A stretch of 64,000 nucleotides of DNA, from contig JAYESD010000001.1 in assembly GCA_036927565.1 (NCBI GenBank), forward strand, positions 282,359,560-282,423,559. Reading direction: 5' to 3'. A program made the translations under genes and the position numbers. Source of the DNA: Tuctoria greenei. Its lineage: Eukaryota; Streptophyta; Magnoliopsida; Poales; Poaceae. Shown one piece after another: positions 56,092 through 64,000 of the stretch; position 1 is the stretch's first letter; each line of letters begins with the position of its first letter. A model generated the notes under the pieces. It saw only the letters and a program-made list of their open reading frames with translations, was not told the DNA's origin and searched no databases.

Positions 56092-58874
56092 CACTACTAC
56101 AAAAAGCATTTTTACAGGCGCCTCAATTTTTCAAACACAGGCGGTCCTTAAAAATATGCGACTGTGATGACGAATGATATAATAACCGTCTGTGATGAAA
56201 GAACAACACAGGCGGATTTTAAAGAACAACCGCCTGGGTAAATACATGATCTTCAGAATCGGTTCTTAATTAATAACCGCCTGTAATGCAACGAACTTCA
56301 CAGGCGGATTTTAAGAAACAACCGTCTGGGTAAATACATGATCTTCACAGACGGTTATTAATTATTAACCGCCTGCAATGCCATGAACTTCACAGACGGA
56401 TTTTAAGAAACAACCGTCTGGGTAAATACATGATCTTCGTTGGCGGTTCTTGATTAATAACCGTCTGTAATGCAATGATCTTCACAGATGGATTTTAAGG
56501 AACAACCGTCTGAGTAAATACATGATCTTCGTTGGCGGTTCTTAATTAATAACCGTCTGTAATGCAATGAACTTCATAGCCGGTTCTTGATTAACAACGG
56601 CCTAAGAAGATCATGTATTTTCAGTGGCGGTCATTGTTTAATTATCATAAGCGGTTTTCATTGAAATTACAGGGATGTAGTTGCAATTATATATCACAGC
56701 CGCATGTAGTCGTGCAGGCAAAATTGTATCAGGAAAAAAACACAGATGAGCTAGCGGATACTAGTACAGTAATGCATTATAGGAAATGCTCGATCACCAG
56801 TGAGGCTGGCTTAATTGTGATAATACACCATTAGAGGTTTTACAATTGTTCAAAGATAATTTCTTTACACACTGAACAAAAATCATGCTACATTCATTGT
56901 AGATCGACGATGAAGCTCCCATCGATCAATCTAAATTGTACCGTCCTGCTTGCTCCCGAACACGTCTCTTATATTCCGCTGGATCCTGAAAATATTGACA
57001 TTATTTATATTAACAAATGTCGAAGGAGGAATGAATAACCTACATTGGTCACTAAGTCAAAGTGTCATCTAACCTTGATAAGTAGATTATAGCAATCATT
57101 TTCAACATCAGGCACATTTGGCTGATGCAGCAAACGCTGAACTTCAAGTAGTATAGTTTTGATTGTAAAAGCACTGCACCACCCCTACGAAATATAATTT
57201 AAGCAATATAAGAAACCAGTTCAAATAAGTTCGACAAAAATTATAAGTAATAATTACATGAACAAAATAGGTCTATCTTACAATCTCTTGATGAAAAAGT
57301 ACGTTTATTCAATAATTTTAATTTACGCACATTTAGAATGTGTTGACAAGTTTTATATGACATTTCTTGTATTACAGCGCTTGGCGGTTTTACGCGGAAC
57401 AGCTTGGCGGTCAGAGACCTCCTAATACGAATGCATTGGACATTAAAACGTATTATGCTTGTCCGAAGCAGCCTGCTGGGAGTGTCTTATGCGGGTATTA
57501 TGTATGCGAGCATCTTCGGACCGCCGCCGTATATAGAGTCAATCGTGAGGATGTAAGTTATCCTTAATGTCGATACCTTATTTTCTTACTTTTGTGTTTC
57601 ATTTTCATTGTAACTAGCATAGTTTAATGCTTATATTCTCTGCTGTTCAATATTACCAGAAACATTATTTTCATATTTTGATTCCAACTTCAAAATTCAA
57701 TTGCTCATAGTACAACTGCTCCAAAAATACCTACTAAATTCTTGTATACTCTCACTTTGATCTATACTTTGAGATTGTTCAAACCAACACATTCTAAACC
57801 TTGTTATGTGTTATATTGCAGCACAAGAAGAATCTGAACGAAGAATGGCCGGTTTGTAGAAGTATTCCTGATGGAGGAGCCGACAGGATTGCTTCTGAAC
57901 TCTGTCAGTTCATTCGTCGCGAAATTTTGCACAAAACGGGGAAGTTCTTTGATAAGAGAGGTTCAGCAGCTGATGTGCCAGAACTTTGCGACTATACCAA
58001 TCTAAACAGTTTTTAGTGAAAACTTGTAAACTTTGAGATGAAATTGTATCTGTAACTTGTGTGTATGTATATTGTTTTAGTGAAATTGACTTCTGTGATG
58101 ATAATATTGTTGTCTTTTGTTCTGTGATGATTGTTTTTTTTGTTCTGTGATTATATTGAATTGACCTGGAAATTAGAAATAACAGCAGTAGTACTGCATG
58201 ACTGTGAAAAACAATTATCACAGGCGGCTAGATACAAGTAAAGAAACATCTGTGATAACCTAATTTTCACAGGCGGTGTCTGTTATGGTAGAAACCGGCT
58301 GCGTTAAAGGGTCTTCATAGACGGCTGATATAGGTAAACTCCGTCTGTGATAACACCATTATCATAGACGGGTTAGTTATGCTTCAATAACCGTCTGTAA
58401 AGACACATTATCATTGACGGTTAGTTATGCTTCAAAACCCGCCTGTGAAGACATATTATCATAGGCGGTTAGTTATGCTTCAAAATCCGCCTGTGAATAC
58501 AAATTATCATAGACGGTTAGTAATGCTTCAATACCCGTCTGTGAAGACTTCTTATCATAGACGGTTAGTTATTCTTCAATAACCGTCTGTGATAAGACGT
58601 TTATCACAGACGGTTATATATGCTGCACGACCCGTCTGTGATAAAGAATTTTCACAGACGGCTAGCCTAAGTAAAGAACCGCCTATGATAATCGGTCTTC
58701 ACAGGCGGCTATCCTTAGTGAAGAACCGCCTATGATAATTAGTCTTCACAGGCGGTTTCACTTCTCCGCCTGTGAAATTGCGGATTATCACAGACTTTTC
58801 GTTTCAGGCGGTTTTAAAAGCCGTCTGTGATAATAGGTTTGGAGCCGCCTGTGATGAGGCTTATTGTAGTAGTG
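56092..58874. mobile_element. CACTA element carrying a Ulp1-like fragment
   Basis: Ends CACTACTACAAAAAGC and GCTTATTGTAGTAGTG, with the 3-bp duplication AGA (56089-56091 and 58875-58877). Subterminal repeats of the CACAGGCGG / ACCGTCTGTGA type fill 56110-56650 and 58210-58860; on the left they form a tandem of about 90-bp units. No transposase; length 2783 bp. Confidence 0.9.
57378..58016 (+). pseudogene. Ulp1-like (C48) cysteine protease, C-terminal fragment
   Basis: Two exons, 57378-57552 and 57822-58016, join in phase (GTAAGT donor, TTGCAG acceptor). The protein contains CPKQPAGSVLCGYYVCEHLR, which holds the Gln (PKQ) and the nucleophile Cys (LCGYYVC) of Ulp1/SUMO-type proteases. It ends LCDYTNLNSF. 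The His and Asp of the triad, expected upstream, are not present, so this is a captured fragment rather than an active protease. Capture of Ulp1-like genes by plant CACTA and Mutator elements is known. Confidence 0.7.
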
Positions 58875-59195
58875 AGAGGTACTCTAGATCATTTTTTCCA
58901 AGTCGTAGCATCAGTATAAGAATATGGAAAATAAGAAATAAAAGGAAAGAAGTATTAAAGAATAATAGGTACTCAAAGAAGAAGAAAAAACAATAAGAAA
59001 TTGAAAATAGAGTACAAGTACAATATACATAAAAAATTATATTTGATAGGATAGATGCATCACCTTATATATATTTGGAATATATATATATATATATATA
59101 TATATGATAGTTTGCGATAAAAATATTTATATTAGTCTACGGTGCATAATATGGTATATATTCTCTTTAAAAAAATTCATGTCGCCGTTTTAATG

Positions 59196-59566
59196 GGCGA
59201 GTCAGATCGCGTGCTGCCTCTGCCTTGTGAATCTTTTTTAACCCAACATGTTCAATCATGGACCCCCTCCGATCCGACTTGGGCCTAGGCCAGAGCCGGC
59301 CCTGTACTGCGTTGTACAGCGCGGTAATGTTGAGTATGGGTGGGCAGCATCCGGTGCTAATTCACCGCTCATCCCAGCCTCGACATATGGTGACATTATG
59401 CTCATTATCTAAAATAAAAATATGGTGACATTGCTAAAAGTATAACTGAACAAGAACTGGTCCTGTTTATGCCGCTGACCGACGACGACGGGTGAGAGCG
59501 CCATGGCCTTAGCCTTGTAGCGAATGAGCGATTGTTGGTAATTAAACAGCCTTAGCCTTTTTGATA
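59196..59566. other. noncoding, nothing recognised
   Basis: Between foldback copy B and the copia LTR. No ORF or repeat end of note. Confidence 0.5.
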
Positions 59567-59692
59567 TGTTATGCTTGTTGGACTGTGTTGAGTTATATGT
59601 TTGGGCCTAGCCTGTATACCGGCCTATTTATGTATCTATAAATATGTATCTAGACTTTTGGTTAATCAAGCATTCATTCTAGCCTTCTATCA
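59567..59692 (+). repeat. 5' LTR of the short-LTR copia
   Basis: Starts TGTTATGCTTGTTGG, ends TTCTATCA; TATA-like CTATAAATATG at about 59637-59647. 126 bp, very short for a copia LTR. Confidence 0.7.
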
Positions 59693-59741
59693 TGGTATCA
59701 TTAGCCAAATCCTAATCCCCACCACTCTAACCCTAAACTAG

Positions 59742-60104
59742 CCCCCCCCCCCCCTATGGCCCGGCACACCTCCCCTGGCCGCCGCCGGTGCCCCCCCTCT
59801 GGCGGCCGGCGCCCCTCCTCTGGCCGGCGCCTCTCCCCTGGCCGCCGCCGCCCCCCTCTGGCCGCCGCCACCTCCCTGGCCGCCGCCACCTCCCTGACCG
59901 TCGCCCCTCCTCCGGCCGCCGCCGCCCCCCCTCCCCTCTGGCCGCCGCCACCTCTCTGGCCGCCGCCCCTCCCCCCCCTCTCTGGTCGCCACCGCCGCCC
60001 TCCCCCTGGCCGGCGCCCCCCTGGCCGGTGGCCCCCTGGCTAGTGCGCCCCGTCCCGCCCGTGTACCTGCTACTGGTCCGGCGGCCGGCGCACCTCTCGT
60101 CTCT
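59742..60104 (+). repeat. GC-rich minisatellite in the gag leader
   Basis: A C13 run is followed by irregular units around CTGGCCGCCGCC. It begins with ATGGCCCGGCACACC (59756) and is followed by the similar GTGGCTCGGCACGCG (60105). This suggests the repeat expanded between two copies of the gag start region. Confidence 0.65.
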
Positions 60105-61580
60105 GTGGCTCGGCACGCGCCCGCCGCAGCGACTGATCCGACAGTTGGCGGATCACTTGGCGGTCGTACTGCTGTCGCCTTCATGACGGGCTCCGGATCT
60201 GCTGTTGGCACTGCTACCGCTCCTCGTGCGGCCACTGATCCTCTCTACAGCGTCGCCAGCACCACCACGACGGTCGCGGACACCTCCGGTGTTTTCGCGG
60301 CTCTAGCTGCCTCTCGCGAGCGCGAGCGGGCACTCGCTCTTGCCTTAGAGCAGGAGCGCGCTTCAGCGGCTGCTCTCTCGCACCAGATCCAGGAGAGCGC
60401 TCACCGGCCGCTGAGCACGACGTACGAGCCCACCTCGGACACCAGTGTGCACTCCGCATACTCGGCGTCGCTCACCGCCGCTCTACACGCCCAAGCGGCT
60501 AGAGTTCAGAACATTCAGACACTAGCGCCGACTGTTCTGAGCTGTAACTCCACCACCTACGCCCGCTGGCGTAACGAGTTCCTCCTCACGTTGCGGTGGT
60601 ACCAGCTTGCGGACCATGTCCAGCAGGACGACGCCCCGTGGGATGACTCTTGGATCAGCATGAACAGTCTGGTCCTTGCCTGGATCCTTGGCACTCTCGC
60701 CGACGATCTGTACAAGCTTGTCGGACAGCGCGGCGGGGGGACCGCGCGCCGGGCTTGGCAGATATTAGAGCACCACTTCTTGGAGAACCGTGCGACTCGG
60801 GCTCTTCACATTAATGCATGGTTCCAGACTACAGTGCAGGTTGACCGCTCCATCTCTGCCTACTGTGGAGAGATGAAGGGCATGGCTGACTCCTTGCGCG
60901 ACCTTGGTGAGCCGGTTGCTGACAGCACTCTAGTACTTCGGGTCCTTCACGGCCTGAACGAGCGCTTCAGCCATCTTCGCTTATGGCTTCTTCGTATGGA
61001 GCCGCCACCGACCTTCGAGAAGGTCTGGTTTGATCTCGAGCTTGAGGAGATCACGACTGGTGGATCTGCTACCTCTGGGCCTGCCACAACCTTCTATGGC
61101 TCTGGGCAGCCCTCACGCCCACCGTCTTCTGGGGGACCACTACCGCGACCACCTACTCCGCCTACCGTCCCGGGTGCCTCTGCTGGCTCTGGGAGTGATA
61201 CTCGTCGACGTCGCGGCGGAAGGCGCACAGGACGAGGTGCTGGCGGCACTCCTACGTCCACTGCTCCTACTGGTAGTGGTACTGGTGGCACTGGCCAGGG
61301 AGGTGCGCCCTGGCCCACACCGTACAACCCGTGGACTGGCCAGATCTCTATGTGGCCTGGACCGTCTCCGGGTCTTCTTGGGGCATCACCGACTTCCTCT
61401 ACTCTGCGCCAGCCACGTCCTCAGGCGGCGTACGTAGCTCATCCGGGCTATGGCGGATCTGGTCGCCCTGCGGCTGGATCGCCAACTCCAGCCTACGGCG
61501 GTGCTTCCTACTCGGCTGGGTACTCGGAGCCCCAGCACCCCTCCAGGAGCCGCCCATGGGGTGGGACCGTCAGGACTTGA
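60105..61580 (+). CDS. copia gag (UBN2-type)
   Basis: Open frame of about 490 codons. The codon at 60105 is GTG; the frame is open further upstream into the minisatellite. The nearest ATG (59756) is in another frame, so the true start is unresolved. A coiled-coil-like Glu/Ala segment lies at about residues 55-90. The core has WRNEFLLTLRWYQLADHV, ARRAWQILEHHFLENR and SLRDLGEPV, typical of copia Gag. The C-terminus is Gly/Pro/Arg-rich without a zinc knuckle. Gag would package the element RNA in cytoplasmic particles. The end at 61580 is due to a frame change; protease follows in another frame from about 61560. Confidence 0.75.
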   Translation: MARHAPAAATDPTVGGSLGGRTAVAFMTGSGSAVGTATAPRAATDPLYSVASTTTTVADTSGVFAALAASRERERALALALEQERASAAALSHQIQESAHRPLSTTYEPTSDTSVHSAYSASLTAALHAQAARVQNIQTLAPTVLSCNSTTYARWRNEFLLTLRWYQLADHVQQDDAPWDDSWISMNSLVLAWILGTLADDLYKLVGQRGGGTARRAWQILEHHFLENRATRALHINAWFQTTVQVDRSISAYCGEMKGMADSLRDLGEPVADSTLVLRVLHGLNERFSHLRLWLLRMEPPPTFEKVWFDLELEEITTGGSATSGPATTFYGSGQPSRPPSSGGPLPRPPTPPTVPGASAGSGSDTRRRRGGRRTGRGAGGTPTSTAPTGSGTGGTGQGGAPWPTPYNPWTGQISMWPGPSPGLLGASPTSSTLRQPRPQAAYVAHPGYGGSGRPAAGSPTPAYGGASYSAGYSEPQHPSRSRPWGGTVRT

Positions 61581-64000
61581 CGTCTTCCTTCAGCACCATG
61601 CACCTTACACCGCCGACTACTGATTGGGTGGTTGATTCTGGCACCTCCTACCACATCACCCCAGATGCTGATATTCTCTCTTCTACCCACCCACCTCATC
61701 CCTCGTTTCCTTCATCAATTGTTGTTGGCAGTGGATCCGTTCTTCCAGTCACCTCAGTAGGTGACTCAGTTTCTCCGGGTTCATTCCATCTTAATAATGT
61801 TCTCGTTGCTCCAGACATTATTCAAAATTTGTTTTCCATTCGTCGTTTCACCACTTATAACAATATTTCTGTTGAGTTTGATCCTTTTGGTTTGTCTGTG
61901 AAGGATCTTTCCACCCGGCGTCTTCTTCTTCAATGTGATAGTCCGGGGCCCGTGTACACTCTTTGACTTCCTACTTCCGCTGCGTCTCCGTCATTTGCTC
62001 TGGCTACGACAGCTTCGTCCGCTACTTGGCATCGCCGGCTTGGTCATCCTGGCGCTGATGCTATGTCGAAGTTGTCTAGTAGTTCACTTATATCGTGTAC
62101 TAGGGGCACACATGAGTCATTATGTCACGCTTGTCAGCTTGGTCGCCATGTTCGGCTTCCCTTTCCCACTTCTGTGTCTCATGTGCAACATATTTTTGAT
62201 CTTATTCACTGCGATTTGTGGACATCTCCTGTTATCAATGTCTCGGGTTTTAAATATTATTTGGTGGTACTTGATGATTTCTAAAATTTCTCTTGGACTT
62301 TTCCCTTACGTCTGAAATCTGAGACATTTGATACTCTCTCTCACTTCTTCACTTGGGTTTCCATACAGTTTGGGCGTACTGTTCGTGCTCTCCAGTGTGA
62401 CAACGGACGCGAGTTTGACAACTCGCGACTCCGTGACTTTCTTCTTACACATGGCACACAGCTACACATGTCTTGTCCATACACACACACACACACCCCA
62501 GAATGGCAAGGCTGAGCGCATGCTTCGCACCACTAATGATGTCATGCGTTCCTTGATGTTTCAGGCATCTATCCCCGCTCGATACTGGGTAGAGGCACTT
62601 CCACCTTCCTCCTTAATCGCCTTCCCACCAAGGCGATTCGAGCACCGACTCCTTTCTTTGCCCTGTATGGCACTGACCCTCTCTACGACCACCTCCGTAT
62701 CTTCGGGTACGCTTGCTACCCAATCTTTCCGCCACTGCTCCACATAAGCTTGCGCCCCGCTCTACTAGGTGTGTCTTTCTTAGGTACTCCCTTGAGCATA
62801 AGGGATACCGGTGCCTCGACCTCTCTACCCACCGCATTTTGATCTCTCGGCACATCGTCTTCGACGAGTCCTCCTTCCCCTTTTCTTCCTCCACCTCTGA
62901 TTCAGCTGCAGAGTTGGACTCTCTTTTTTCTACTGACCCCGAGGCTGCTCCACCACAGCTGCCTTGGCCTTTTTTTGCAGGTACATCACCCACCGGCTCA
63001 CAGGTGGCTCCCACGGCGTCGACAGTTGCACCTTACGCAGCACCGACACCTGTGGTGACTCCGGCTATGCCTACTACAGCCACGACACGGCGGTTCACTG
63101 ACCCTGCTCTCGTCTACCAGCGATGAGTGCGGGTTGGTGCCCAGGCTCCGTCGACCCTGGGGACGAGTGTTGCACCATGCGTGGCACCGACGTCTCCTGC
63201 TGCACCACGTGCAGCCCCTGTGTCTCCTACGGCTGCGCCACGCGCGGCCCCGGCGTCTCCGACCTCGCCTCCTGCGCCACACGAGGCCCCGACGCTTCCT
63301 ACGGCTGCGCCACGCGCGGCCCCGGTGTCTCCGACCTCGACTCCCGCGTCACACGAGGTCCTAACGTCTCCTACAGCTGCGCCACGCGCGGCCCCAGCAT
63401 CTCCAGCCTCGACTCCTGCGCCACACGAGGCCCTGGCGTCCCCTACAGCTGCGCCACGCGCGGCCCTGTCGTCTCCGGCCTCGACTCCCGCGCTGTGCGG
63501 GGACCCGACGACTACTCCGGCTCACGCGTCCCCCGCTGCGCCACGCGCGGCCCCTGTTCCACGGTTCGCCGACCCTGCTCTTGTCTACCACCAACGAGAG
63601 CGGGTTGGTGCCTCTGCGCCTGCTCGTCCTGAGCCCTCGGTGTACCACCCACCGTTGCTCCACCGGGACCCAGGACACGTTCACCCGATGGTGACTAGAC
63701 GTGCCGCTGGGGTTCTCCGGCCTCTTGAGAGGTTCTCCAGAGTGGTACTCTCTTCGACAACACCGATACCATCCATTTCCTCTTCGGTATCACCCATACC
63801 GACCTCCGTCCGTAGCGCCCTCGCTGACCCTCACTGGCGCCGCGCTATGGAGGAGGAGTATGCAGCCCTACTTGCCAATCGGACATGGGACCTTGTTCCC
63901 CGTCCTTCCCGTGGCAACGTTGTCACGGGCAAGTGGGTTTTCACGCATAAGAGGAAGGCGGATGGCTCCCTGGAGAGATATAATGCTCGTTGGATACTTC
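61560..64000 (+). pseudogene. copia pol: protease, integrase, start of RT (broken)
   Basis: Protease: DWVVDSGTSYHIT (61622 on). TGA at 61964-61966, then the integrase zinc region (WHRRLGHPG, LCHACQLGRH). A TAA near 62281 interrupts VVLDDF. The integrase acids are in IHCDLW and CDNGREF; the third lies after an (AC)n run at about 62481-62497 that shifts the frame before QNGKAERM. Two more frame changes occur near 62605 and 62720. The linker holds a 24-residue minisatellite. RT begins near 63840 (WRRAMEEEYAALLANRTWDL, GKWVFTHKRK) and runs off the window. Confidence 0.82.
63225..63560 (+). repeat. 72-bp (24-residue) minisatellite in the pol linker
   Basis: Four to five units of 72 bp built on GCTGCGCCACGCGCGGCCCC, encoding Ala/Pro/Ser-rich repeats in the pol frame (SPTAAPRAAP..., HEA). 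It lies between integrase and RT. Confidence 0.8.

Larger units (their letters stand above)
53900..59195. repeat. foldback element, copy B, with two insertions in the loop
   Basis: 53900-54614 matches 37460-38205 of copy A. 58878-59195 matches about 38215-38530. Between them lie the Ds-like element (54623-56075), 16 bp of loop, and a CACTA element (56092-58874). The outer part of the right arm is missing. With the insertions and one copy of each duplication removed, the loop reads like that of copy A. Confidence 0.8.
59567..64000 (+). mobile_element. short-LTR Ty1/copia element, 5' part
   Basis: A 126-bp 5' LTR, a Met-like primer site (TGGTATCATTAGCC, 59693-59706), a GC-rich minisatellite, a long gag ORF, then protease, integrase and the start of RT. 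The window ends inside RT. Gag is open; pol has several stops and frameshifts. Confidence 0.85.

Noticed and set aside
1..64000. tRNA, rRNA or snRNA genes
   Set aside because: Only primer-binding sites complementary to tRNA 3' ends were found; no cloverleaf with A and B boxes was recognised by eye.

Overview
The window is nuclear DNA of a grass (Poaceae). The evidence is the transposon mix: Maximus/SIRE-type Ty1/copia, Tekay- and Tat-type Ty3/gypsy, CACTA elements, Tourist and Stowaway MITEs and an Ac/Ds-like hAT element. There are also plant genes with GC-rich first exons and GT-AG introns. Genus cannot be read from the sequence. Most of the window is transposon; only three loci look like intact host genes.

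Left third (1-18246): a four-deep nest of LTR retrotransposons. A + strand SIRE/Maximus copia (1-7333, left end outside the window) sits inside the reverse transcriptase of a - strand Tekay gypsy (7334-11276). That element sits inside the protease region of a second, - strand SIRE/Maximus copia (11277-15144). The latter sits near the 3' end of a + strand Tekay (15145-18246). Both SIRE families carry arrays of short CGGA...TCCG palindromes in noncoding DNA and LTRs.

Middle (18247-47930): gypsy LTR and gag relics; a frameshifted first exon of a FUBP-like KH protein (about 22070-22430); an apparently intact three-exon gene for a 121-residue single-pass membrane protein (23964-24543); a CACTA element with an ORF1-type transposase relic (25919 to about 29800); the complete four-exon gene for the Arp2/3 complex subunit ARPC5 (30021-31889, - strand); several MITEs, one nested; a copia gag-protease relic; a two-exon gene for a secreted cysteine-rich peptide (36253-36761, - strand); a long foldback element; Tat-type gypsy relics; and an NB-ARC resistance-gene pseudogene with a Tourist MITE in its sixth codon, flanked by two inverted hAT MITEs.

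Right third (47930-64000): a decayed CACTA TNP2 transposase (48250 to about 53740) is split by a non-autonomous gypsy element (48596-53203) whose interior consists of tandem repeats. A second copy of the foldback element (about 53900-59195) carries two clean insertions in its loop: an Ac/Ds-like hAT element with an 8-bp target duplication, and a CACTA element carrying a Ulp1-like protease fragment with a 3-bp duplication. From 59567 to the window end lies a short-LTR Ty1/copia with a long open gag and a broken pol. A 100-N assembly gap is at 48496-48595.

The three host genes show no functional link. The most informative parts are the resolvable insertion order, the palindrome arrays of the SIRE elements, the double insertion in the foldback loop, and the 71/142-bp higher-order repeat in the gypsy interior. 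I see no evidence for a wholly new system. Identities and phases were read by eye; no alignment or database search was run.
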